In this document: piece by piece, positions 47,801 to 56,730 of the stretch | How the letters are laid out: each line of letters begins with the position of its first letter | Numbering within the stretch: the first letter of the stretch is position 1 | DNA from: Tribonema minus | Lineage: Eukaryota; Sar; Xanthophyceae; Tribonematales; Tribonemataceae | Direction of reading: 5' to 3' | DNA length: 64,000 nt | Assembly: GCA_017506865.1 (NCBI GenBank) | Contig: JAFCMP010000046.1 | Location: 62,001-126,000, forward strand | Program-made: the position numbers and the translations under genes | Notes under the pieces: generated by a model | Told to the model about the DNA's origin: nothing | Databases searched by the model: none | Seen by the model: only the letters and a program-made list of their open reading frames with translations

Positions 47801-50800
47801 CGAGGACCTTCATTTGAAGCTGAGATGTGCTTGCAGGTTTATGTTTACGCAGATGCCAAGACAGAGAAGCTGTCACGTACATATACGCAGGCTGAGAGCG
47901 TGCCAGCTCTGACACTGTCTCTGGCCTGTCTCACAAGCCTACTCACCCCCCGTTGAATGCATACATGCATACCTCGCACTGTTGCCCCATATACCTACCC
48001 ACATTCTATTGAATACATACACACACGAATCACATTGCCCACCCCCTCATTAAATGCATACATGCATACCTTGCGCTGTTGCCCCCATACCTGCCCCCCC
48101 CCCCTTGATGCATACATAAATACCTCACATTGCCCATCCCCTCATGAAATGCATACATGCATACCTCATATGCTGCTCCCATACCTACCTAACCCCTATT
48201 GAATGCATACATGCATACCTCACACATTGCCCACCCCGTTATTATGGAAACGAATCAAAAGATCGTATTATGCATACATGCATACCTTGCGCTGCTGCCC
48301 CAATGCCTACTTGCCGCCATCCAATGCATACAAGTTAGGTGTGATGGCTTAGCCAATTGAAGGTTAGCAACGGGAAGCAAGTCTTTCACCCAAATGAAAT
48401 GCATACAAACATACCTCGCGCTGCTGCCCCGGCATGCTCGGGTCGTGCACGGTGCCCCTATACCTACCTACCCACCTCTATGACATGCATACATACATAC
48501 CTCGCGCTGCTGCCCCGGCACGCTCGGGTCGTGCACGGTGACCTTGCACACGCCCTCCACGATGATGTAGAAGGAGTTGCCGGGCTTGCCCTGCTCGCAG
48601 ATGTAGGCGCCCGGGCGGAAGCTCATCTCCACCAGGGCCTGCCGCGGAGCCAAGCGCACGCGCGCGCGGCAGGGTGAGATGGGGACGGCCGCGCTTCACG
48701 GCATCTGCGCCGCAGTGTCGGGATCTGCACAGCATATTGGGCTTGTTAACTTGCATGCTAACATCTTTTGTCGTGGCGCGCAGTTGCTGCTGACAAATTG
48801 CAGGCGTAGCAGCGCAAGTCTCCTTACAACTAAGTAATGCTCGATTGTGAAGTGCTACGTACAGTTCAAGCGCTTCAAAGTGGTTGTGCGATGCAGTTGA
48901 AGTTAAACTGCTCAGCGTCGGTGCCCTATGCCACGACATGAACTGCACGGTTTCTTCTGGTGTCACAGTGTATTGTAGGGCAGACTCACAACTCAAGACT
49001 CAAGACTCACGGGACCATTGCAGTGCAGACCCATTGCGGTGCACAACACCACGGTCCCGCAAGCTGCAAGTCACAACTTGCAACAAGTTTACCATCGTTT
49101 CAAATGTACAAGACATGCAATGCAGAACACCGCGAAGCTACCCCCTCCCCTCCCCCCACCCCCCCCCAGCCCCGCACCCCCCTACCCCGGCGCACTCACG
49201 CTGGCGACTTGCTCGCGCTGCTCCGCCGGCAGCGGCTCGAACACGGGCACCATGTTGAGCATGGCCAGGCGCGCACGCGCGTGCATGTCTTTTGCGGCGC
49301 TGTGCGCGTCCGCCCCCGGCTGAAGCATGCTGCCGCGCCGCGACGCCGCGGCAGATGGCGCCTGCGACACACACCCACACACAGCGCGATCAGGAAAAAT
49401 GAGTTCCGGGTCAGTGGAAATGACTGACGAGAGGACATGAGGCTTTGGAGGGCAAACGGCGGCAATTTGAAGGCCACGGTGCACACACACACACACACTC
49501 ACTCGTTGTGTGCGCAAAATTGGGGCGTTTTGAAAATGCACTCGTGGAATGATGGTGCAGGCGCGATTGCATGCTGCTGCTGCCGGAAAGCGCGAGGCTT
49601 CGGAGGAAACGCGCTCTGCCGTACAACAGCGCTACGCAGGGCGTAATACTGTGACGCCCGGGTGTGCAGCACAGGCACATGCAATTGCGTGCGTGGGCGC
49701 CAACTGTCAATGCGCGCAGCGTTGTGGCGCTGACGAAGGGATGATGGTCAGAATCATTATAACGCTTTAGTGAACGGCGGATGCAAATGGTATGAAGTTC
49801 GAGGCCCGTCAAGTTGGCCCAGCAACAGGCCGGTGATTGCCGCTGTGCCTATGTCAGTAGCTGAGCCATGCTGCATGGTGAACACGCGCCAGGCGGCGCC
49901 TTCATCATCACATCGTTCAGCGGCGCTGCACCAGCAGCTGCAGCCACCAATGCTACACGACCACTGGCACGGCCTGCTTGCGCGTGGTGCTCACGCCTAC
50001 CGCCGCACCAAACCCCACCCCCAATCCAACTGCCTCCATGGCTAGAGCAAATGAGCCTGACCCTGCCCTCTATCCCACTTGCCTTGTTGTGCGCGCCAAT
50101 GATGGACCTCCGGACAGCCATGTCCTTGGACATCGCAGGGTCCGGTGCACCCTGCCAGCGCGGCGTGCGCGGCCCCTGTGGCAGCAAAAACAAAACGGCA
50201 CGACAGCGCTCAGCAAGGTCTTTATTGATGTCCCTGGGATGATTGGCATACTTTGTGAATCAATGCCATTGGGACAGGAAGAGCGCGCGAGCAGCAACTG
50301 AGAGAGCGGCACGTGCCAGCAAGGAGACAGAGCCTGACATCGCAATTCAAGAGTCGAGTCACCATCTTCTCTCCTGTGCGCCAGTACCAGGGCATGGATC
50401 AGATTCGACTTGACGCAGGCAGGTCATGTGCAATACCTATACGCTGTTGCAACCCGGACCTTGGAGTGGCATGCGCCAGCAAATAACGACGGGGCGTGAG
50501 GCAGATGGGAGTGTTTGAGCTTACAGCTGCTGCCTAGTGAACACCTCGGGACCGATTTGGCATCCCCCCCACCCCCCCTTCCCCCAGTGGGTTACACCTG
50601 CTGCACAGTACGCATCATACATACAATTACACAGCAGGTACGGCACACGTAGCATCAAATAAGCCCACGCCGGCGCACCACAGGCCCACGGTCTCGTGTG
50701 CCTCGCATCAATACTGCAGGCGGCACCAATAATAAACGGAGCTGAGTCCGCCATGGTTGTTGACATCAGCGCCAGCGCATGGCTTCAACTGTGACGCTCC

Positions 50801-53800
50801 GCTGGTGCGCGGGGGTAGCCATCAACGCGCGCAGCATGGTTTTTGAGGGATGCTAGTGCCATTTGTCAGCATGTGCACCGCTAGCGCTCAGCCTGCGCCC
50901 GCCGAAGGCCTGTTTGACCCACTCTGCGCACAGTGCGCTGCGCTCTTCGCAGCCGTAACAGAACGTTTCCACGAGCAGTGAGGTGGCAACCAATGTTGTC
51001 CCTCTCTCATGCCAGGACAACACGCAGCACTTGTGACAACCAGCTCCTGTGTTTTGAGGGTCCATGATCCGTCCAGCTGCCACGATACCACTTGAAGCGC
51101 ACACCCAGCACTGAGCAAGCATAGGTAGGTAGCGCATCGCGCAGCCCTCATACATACCTGCCCGGAAGCAGCGCTGAAGCCCGCGTCCATGAAGAACTCA
51201 AACGGGCCGCGCGCCATCACCAGCAGCTGAGCCCCGCCGCCGCCGCCTTGCGTGGAGCGACGCGGCGGCGCGCGCGGCGGCACTGGCGGCAGCGGCACCG
51301 GCAGCGCTACCGCCGCCGCCGCCGCTATTATCGGCGCCACGCGGTATGTGGCGCAGTGCGGCTCGCCTGTCATGAGCGCCAGGTCGCCGAAAGCGTCGCC
51401 TTTGCGTAGGACGTCCAGCTGGTGCGCGCGCGGGGAGGTTGCAGCGACGGCTTGTGCTTGTTGGGTTTCTCACGTGGCAGCGGATGGTGGTTTGGCTGAG
51501 ACCGACGCTTTCTGACCCTCATGCACTTTGAAGAGAGTATCAGCATCTAAGCGTTTGTGTCATGGTTGCAAGTGGGCAAAGAATGTGAACTAACATGAGC
51601 GTCGCCAGGTCGTTGAAGGCGTCGCCTTTGCGTAGGACGTCCAGCTGGTGCGCACGGGGAGGTTGCAGCGGCGGCTCGCGCTTGACGGGTTTCTCACGTG
51701 GCAGCGGGTGTGTGGTTCGGCTGAGACTGACTCTTTTTGTACCTCTACATCCTTTGAGGTAATGTGCAGCATCTGATAAGGACTGTGTCGTGATTGTACA
51801 CAATTAAGAGTGCATGTTGTCAGCACATGTCGTAACAATGGCGACACAGAGAGAGCGTTCTGTGATCATTGGCCCGTTGAGACTGGAAACAGACAACCAG
51901 CAATCACGCAAACGCCAACATTTCAGCGTGTACACTTTGAGGCGTACGTAGTCAGGGTGTCTGCTGTTGCAGCTCTTTACGACAGGGGGGGGGCTTGTAT
52001 CTAGCAACGCCTGACAGCACACGACGTAAACCACCTGCTCCTGTCACACCTGCCGGCGCAAGAAGCGAGTGGCAATTGATACATTTATAGTGTAGTTGGA
52101 ACAAGTCGACATGAACGCTTAGTACACTACGTGATTACGCTTCAAAATAACAAAAAAGACTTTGCTTGGTCTTTGCTCATCATTTGCTGTCAAAATGGCA
52201 AAAGACGCGGGCAGCATATCGAGCACATGCTCACCTCTTGCAGCTCCTCTGCCCCGCCCTCCCCCTTGGCCTTGCGGAGCACTGTGATACAGCCCGCCGC
52301 CACCACGTACAGCTCCTCGCCAGGCGCGTCCTGTCCATGTTGAACACCACATAGAGCGTTACGTGACATAATGACTGACATTGACGTCAACAGGGGACAT
52401 GAACATCAACAGCTACCATTGACATCGATGGGTGACATAAACATCAACAGGTGACATTGACATCAACAGGTGGCATTGACATCAACAGGTACCATTGACA
52501 TCTGCTAGTGCAGTACCAGCTCTGTAGTCGCTTTGGCACAGTTGCTCAGAGGCGCTGCTGAGTGGGAACACCCATGCGGCTCTGAATTGGCGGCTGCGCT
52601 CGCAACAGTGGTGGTGTAGGTCACAATGGCACTAACTCCATGTGTGGAAGCTGATAGCCTCGGGGGCAAAATGCTGCAATGGTGCGACAGCTGGACAGCG
52701 CTGTAGACACAGAGCAGCACATCGTAAGTCATGCACCAACACTGCAGCTAAACACTGCCTGTATGCCGTTCTGTTGTGATGCTGTCCTCGCCAAGCGACC
52801 CGCGAAGACACGCCACTCTGCCGCACCCGCTGTATCACAAACTTGCAATTTGTGGTTGTCGCGTGTCTCACGAATGCTCTGCGGCGCAAGTGTGTGCTTG
52901 GTCTCTAGGCGGCCGTGACGCAACACACACTGCCTGTACGCCCTGAAACACTCACTGTCAATGCCAGGATTTCACACCATCAGCGATGAAATGCTTGCAC
53001 CTCATAGCCCGGTCAAAGCGCAAAATGACATGAGAATGTCATCAATCAATCACCGCCACACAAGCGAACGTCCGCCAGTGTGGCGTGTTGCACTGTCAGC
53101 CGCACCTGCGTCACAATGACCTCGCCGACGCTGTACTCTCGCTCCTGCATCGCGTCCACGGCCTTTTCCTGCGCGCGCGCGCGAGTGCCGGGTAGGTATA
53201 TGTGCATCAGGCGATGTCAACACACGGCCTGACGTGCCACGACGCACCATCCGACGTTCATGTACGTGTACTGTACAGTCTGGCTTGAGTGAAATACGTG
53301 TAAAAAGCACCGCAGTTGCCATGTCTTGTTAATGCACTCTATATCGAAGTCATGCGCGAATGGCTCCACCAATGGCTGCCTGCTGGTGATTTTTACAGAG
53401 ACAAAACGCGCTGCTGCTCGTTCAGACGTGAGCGGCCCGTTCATTCTGAGACATAAAGCATGCGGCCGACTCTGCTGCAACTACCAGCAATGTGCAGCAT
53501 GCTGGTGCTGCTGTGGCAATCGCACTGCGAAAGAAGAAAAACCCCGGAGGTTTGCGTAGACTCGTGCAAGCACCATCCCGGCTGCAGAAGGAAAGGCTCT
53601 GGAAGCCCTGATGCGGAATTCTTGCAATGCACATCTGTGTGACAATTGCCAACTATGACTTGTGCACACGCACTTAGCATATACTCAGTGAACCTGCACA
53701 CTGGCCGCTGCAACATCATACCACATACAGCGTCGACCAGCACCGCCCCCATGCTGACAATACATGTGTCTCTCACCAACTGCTCCGTGCTCAATGCCCG

Positions 53801-54114
53801 GAACGGAGGCAAAGAAGCCAGTACAGTGCGCGCCAATCGCCGCCGCTCCAGCATTTCCCTGTGCAACTCAGCTCGCACGCGCTTCCTGGGCTCCATGACT
53901 TTCAGCTGCTGCCTCGCCTGCAGCCTCACCATGGCTCTGAGATCAGCGACACGGGCAAAATGAACAACAGACGGTCAGCGTCGACTCCATCAACAGCTAG
54001 TATGGTAAATAGCTTTGTGACTACTGCAGCAAAATCGCATGATCAGCCTGTCGGCGATAGTTGGCGTGTGTGCGTGGTGCCCACGGCTACTCACAGCTTG
54101 CTTTGGAGCTCCAT
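35866..54114 (-). CDS. Multidomain cyclic-nucleotide-binding protein (four CNB domains)
   Basis: Twenty-three exons, about 1110 residues. Exons outside the four domain entries: 54114-54095 (start, 20 nt), 50175-50083, 46582-46409, 45721-45677, 45323-45153, 44423-44325, 44025-43871, 37740-37571, 36754-36624, 36096-35866 (stop). All phases close. Order: a basic helical N-terminus (AMVRLQARQQLKVMEPRKR), CNB-A, linker, CNB-B, linker with acidic NDDDANDLFHPIEEE, helical region (VYQQLLAELVDHPANLPEHS), CNB-C, CNB-D, Arg-rich helix, and a C-tail KMAPLLTKRKAVSPPP. No kinase, channel, cyclase or GEF domain is present, so it is probably a regulatory or scaffold sensor of cAMP/cGMP, possibly ciliary like animal CNBD-type proteins; that role is inference. 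Two introns start with GC (after 50083 and 45153). Confidence 0.85.
36755..37370 (-). repeat. Copies of exon 22 acceptor edge (CNB gene)
   Basis: Three copies near 36890-36985, 37085-37170 and 37300-37370 resemble 36715-36800 (gcccactc(g)tccgcat core and gacgtctgcaaagtcacagcag-like tail). They lie upstream of exon 22 in transcript direction, with decreasing similarity. Confidence 0.8.
38632..40719 (-). other. CNB-D domain exons with low-complexity insert
   Basis: Exons 40719-40642, 40096-40028, 39403-39066, 38787-38632. They read MEMYRIYRIALLARLEEYPK, SGEASRGLFFIYSGTAE, then ILEAGEHLGESGLLQAAS and RSFSVVARTTVQALVL. An Ala/Gly-rich stretch precedes the cassette and a second, Gly-rich one splits it between GESGLL and the RSFSVVA strand. 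Confidence 0.82.
40484..40641. repeat. Minisatellite abutting CNB exon 17 donor
   Basis: About ten copies of a gatgatgctcaggt-like unit of 11-18 bp, with occasional atat or aaaa spacers. It begins a few bases inside the intron that follows the exon ending at 40642. Confidence 0.9.
41409..42547 (-). other. CNB-C domain exons, degenerate
   Basis: Exons 42547-42380 and 41622-41409. They read LCRHMQLEQVESMETIFAAE, KAYLVLTGLVRLLE, then CPGDVLGDGVLDGVRTRHHT. The fold pattern is clear, but the cassette Glu is Asp and the RTAxV-like stretch is RHHTAVAV. Confidence 0.82.
42300..42379 (-). repeat. Copies of exon 15 donor-side intron start (CNB gene)
   Basis: The plus-strand unit ccacctgtc preceded by cagttgccacg(c/g)g and ccctagcccca-type sequence occurs at about 42308-42340 and 42358-42385, so the donor region is duplicated with CCCTAA-like filler. 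Confidence 0.7.
43132..43163. repeat. Telomere-type repeat in CNB intron
   Basis: CCCTAA with TTCTAA variants on the plus strand, TTAGGG-like in the transcript. Confidence 0.75.
43240..43870 (-). repeat. Copies of exon 14 donor edge (CNB gene)
   Basis: Two long copies at 43425-43510 and 43725-43810 match the exon end at 43871-43950 (cacttg(c/t)gtcgcagcgccggcc, gcgcagcacggc cores), each with donor. Shorter intron-side units (gcactcact-tg, tgcgtactgaacttcaag, tttcttaca-aactgcc) repeat at 43240-43425. Confidence 0.88.
43819..43851. repeat. Degenerate telomere-type repeat in CNB intron
   Basis: CCTAAT/CCTAAC/CCTTAA variants between two copies of the exon 14 edge. Confidence 0.65.
44065..44112. 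repeat. 24-bp tandem duplication
   Basis: gcgccatcaatgagaggagt occurs twice back to back, just inside the intron upstream of CNB exon 14. Confidence 0.9.
44933..45000. repeat. Short tandem duplication
   Basis: tcccaggcaagcctgaacgc occurs twice in tandem within a CNB-gene intron. Confidence 0.9.
45050..45122. repeat. Dispersed repeat, copy 2 of 2
   Basis: Closely similar to 10676-10750 (tggaaggcattc, ttgac-gctaaccac, cacttagagctcta). It lies about 30 bp inside the GC-donor intron following CNB exon 12. Confidence 0.7.
46225..46408 (-). repeat. Copy of exon 10 donor edge (CNB gene)
   Basis: The stretch 46225-46308 repeats 46430-46512 (gcgcggtggacggcttgctg, ccttcttggcagc, atggggtggaacaggt in place of atagggtggaacaggt). 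Confidence 0.9.
47095..47342 (-). repeat. Copy of most of exon 9 (CNB gene)
   Basis: The stretch 47100-47215 is nearly identical to 47330-47440 and still reads SVVAETVVRCLS then TRRHFETHLSGIK on the minus strand, followed by the same donor. A partial third copy is at 47275-47330. It could be a skipped or alternative exon. Confidence 0.92.
47343..49361 (-). other. CNB-B domain exons, intact phosphate-binding cassette
   Basis: Exons 49361-49200, 48638-48501, 47489-47343. They read LNMVPVFEPLPAEQREQVAS, FRPGAYICEQGKPGNSFYII, then SDFFGEVALIEKSMRTASVV. The cassette has the Gly-Glu, Ala-Leu and Arg-Thr/Ala residues needed to hold the cyclic phosphate, so this is the domain most likely to bind cAMP or cGMP. 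Confidence 0.9.
47950..48500 (-). repeat. Tandem array of exon 8 donor edge (CNB gene)
   Basis: Seven or more units of about 60-100 bp share the plus-strand core gcatacatgcatacct-cgc(g/a)ct followed by gctgcccc. The units nearest the exon also keep cggcatgctcgggtcgtgca, a copy of its coding end. Every unit retains a GTATG donor in transcript direction. Confidence 0.9.
51419..51720 (-). repeat. Copy of exon 5 acceptor edge (CNB gene)
   Basis: The stretch 51595-51720 is about 85-90% identical to 51375-51505 and reads LDVLRKGDAFNDLATLM after an intact CAG acceptor, then ends in a stop. Confidence 0.9.
52378..52505. repeat. 18-bp minisatellite in a CNB intron
   Basis: About seven units of the type cattgacatcaacaggtga with variants (aacatcaacag, gacgtcaacag). 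Confidence 0.9.
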
Positions 54115-55408
54115 GATGATCGTCTAGAGGCCCCAGGGCCCACCTCCGCTCAGGAGCAGTCCAGCTAGCGTATGACCATTGCATATACTATCCGGGACTT
54201 GGGTCTGGGGCTGGCACTCGTTTCAGTCATTCCCCATTCTGCCGTCATGTCGTCATGTTCATGTTAGCCTTCTGGACGTTACAGAGCGCGGCTCACCAGT
54301 TGAAGCTGAAGTTATACTTCCAGGTTCGTTCATGTTGTGGATGGTGCTGTTGCCAAATGTGGTTTGCATCTTTACACCATCTTTTCAAAGATGCTGTTGT
54401 TACGACTTGTAGTGTGCATGTTCAAGGCCGTGTAAGTGAGGACTGGTTATTGTTTGTCGACGCGCTCCTCGCTAACAGGGGTACCAGCAGCATGTGCGCC
54501 CAACCTGAGGTGATCGACAGCAGCACATGCATCGTACATGCAGGCAACTGCAGCAGTAGGAGACAAAACGGATTTGGGGCACAGCGCGTGCGCACAATGG
54601 AAGTAATAGATGGAGGGGGACACAGTTTTCTGCGCTGGTGGAGCTGCCACTTGGGGACTTCTTCAGGAACGACATTCATGTGTCTGATGCCAGTAAGATG
54701 GGGTGGGGGGCAAGGACTCTGGGGCCCCAGACTGGGGGTGCTGGAGATGGTACCTCAAGAAACGTCAAAAAGTTGATGTGCATATATGTCATATACGCAG
54801 CTGCAAGACATGCTATGTGTAGATGCACCATGTGCAGGTACACGTGCAGCACAAGCACGTGAATGTAGCAGCGCGCCGCGCATCACAAGACCCATACACA
54901 TATGTGAGAAGTCATGGCATCGATGGCGTGTCTGCGGGTGTGCATGTCATGTGCACTTGCTTTGAATGCATGCGCACGTTCTCATGTGCTTGTCATTGCC
55001 CGTGTGCATACACTGCGCGCTGTGCCGCGTTGTACATGGTCTCCACTGCCTTGCCTGCGTGTACAGACAGGCCCTGTGCAGCGTGCCACAATGTGTCATG
55101 CTGTGCAGGCCTTGCATGCTCGTTGACGTTGCTCGGAGTGCTTCATGATAGACCCTAGTCTACACTGTGACAGTGTGTACACCTTCCGGAAGCTCCCTGT
55201 GCTGGGCCCTGTGCCACCCCAAAACCTACAGCCCCTAGAGCTCTAAATACGAATGCGATGTACGTCCCCCCCCTCAACCCCGTGCAACCCCCCTACACCC
55301 CCCCCCCCCTGTGCGCACCTGTGCTGCTGTTGACGTGAGGCCCACATGTAGTCGTCCGGATCGGCTCCATCAAACTACACCTGCTGCTGTCATTGGCATG
55401 GACAGGTT
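54115..55408. other. Intergenic upstream of the CNB gene
   Basis: No convincing gene. It should contain the promoter of the minus-strand CNB gene. C-runs at 55265-55315 and GT/CA-rich stretches at 54770-55130 are the only visible features. Confidence 0.5.
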
Positions 55409-56645
55409 TCAAACCTTTGTCCGCTGTGATTCCTCTCGCACCGCGAAAACGAAGTGCTCTCGCAATGCGTCACCACTAGCGGTGCGATGCACCTCGAGCC
55501 TCTTCAGCACACCAACCATTGTGTGGTAGAAAGGCGTGTACGTCTCGTCCCGCAGCTGAAGCGAGTACCCGCGGTCGAGATGGTTGGCGCAAGTACCGTT
55601 GTCGTAGATCTGCCAGTGAAACGCGTATGGCACGCCCCAGGCGACGGCATCTGCCAGAATTCCTGCATTCACGCGCGACTGCTCCTCCAAGGAGTACCTG
55701 GGATCTCCATTCTTGTGGCGCGTTGGTACTCCGAACTCATCAATGAACACTCTCTTCTCAGGCATTGAGGTGGCACCAGCAGCGGCTCCTGCCCAGCCCT
55801 TGAGGAATTGATTCTGGAGGAAGTTGAGCCCGTCGTGGAATTTGTCCAGCTGCATGTCCCATGCTGAGTACGAGACGCAGTCCACCGCCACAAACGGGAG
55901 TATTGAGTTCGCGACCGACTCGTACTCTGGCATTCGCATCGAACGCCTCACCTTGTTCGCCTCGACATAGTGAAGGACCGTCGAAGTCGAGTCAGGGAAC
56001 CGCCGTCTCGCGTCCTCAATCGCCTTTTGACGGATCCGGGTGTCGGCTAGAATCTTCTGCAGGTGAACGGCGGGGGCAACCGGTTTCATCACGGCACGCA
56101 TCTTCCAGTCTTGCTCTCACGCTCCCAGCAAGAAAAGTTTTTGTGTCGCCATATGTTGTCAACAGATGCGCCGCCAGCCCGAAGTACTCCTGGTACTTGT
56201 CATCGTCCGACGTCGACCGTGCTTGATCCACATGCAGTAGACGCTCAGGTCCATCGAAAACACTTTTCTGTACTCAGGCGACATGGCAGCATCCAAAAGA
56301 GCCTCCATCGCCCCGCCGATCAGCTTGAACTTATAGCTGCCCACTCCCATGTCCTGGAGAAACTGGGCGCCTTCCACGACTTCTTCGACGTCTGGCAAGA
56401 ACCTGTAATTGGGGCCGATCAAACAGCTTCCGAACAATGTGTTCGCCATCGTACCTTGCCACTCAATTAGTGCAACCTCCTGAGAGATCCTGAAAATTAC
56501 AATCCCCCCCCTCGTTCGCGGGAGAGGACCCCACTGCGAGTGGTCGAGTCCCAAGTACGTGAACGGACGTGAACGGCGTGAAGTACAGCACAGGTGAGTT
56601 AGCCCCAACGCGGTGCCACTGTAGCGTGTAGCGGGGGGCGTCCAT
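55409..56645 (-). pseudogene. Glycoside-hydrolase-like gene, broken
   Basis: An intron-poor stretch of lower GC than its neighbours. It encodes, in three alternating frames, a protein resembling an uncharacterised TIM-barrel glycoside-hydrolase-like family. Pieces: SPVLYFTPFT, then GGIVIFRISQEVALIEWQGT to LSVYCMWIKHG, then DDDKYQEYFGLAAHLLTTYG, then EQDWKMRAVMKPVAP to the TGA at 55409. VFIDEFGVP resembles the Glu of clan-A hydrolases, and PYAFHWQIYDNG a late barrel strand. Breaks: a frame change at a G-run near 56505, a second near 56215-56225, and a third with an in-frame TGA at about 56118-56130 where the family from memory has Trp (WEQDW-like). A 60-nt GTGAG...CAG intron could bypass the last break but would remove conserved residues. 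Either a pseudogene (retrocopy or transferred gene) or a poorly sequenced gene. Confidence 0.55.
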
Positions 56646-56730
56646 GCTGCAGCAACGTCAGGCTTGCTGCCGGTGTAGGAACTTCACAGCTGCTTGTTGA
56701 GCGTCACACACGAGCTGCTGACGACTACAG

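Larger units (their letters stand above)
51158..53936 (-). other. CNB-A domain exons
   Basis: Exons 53936-53777, 53168-53106, 52330-52235, 51418-51158. They read LPPFRALSTEQL, EREYSVGEVIVTQ, PGEELYVVAAGCITVL, then LDVLRKGDAFGDLALMTGEP. The phosphate-binding cassette is altered: GDLAL replaces the usual GELAL, and the expected Arg before Ala-Thr is missing (PHCATYRV). A Pro/Ala/Gly-rich insert of about 45 residues follows the cassette. Nucleotide binding is doubtful. Confidence 0.82.

Noticed and set aside
47950-48500. CRISPR-like repeat array
   Set aside because: Eukaryotic intron; units are degraded exon-edge copies with no constant repeat and unique spacers.
56060-56125. Short GTGAG...CAG intron that would repair the frame of the hydrolase-like gene
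   Set aside because: It would remove the EQDWKMRAVMKP stretch that looks conserved, and the other frame breaks would remain; kept as an alternative only.
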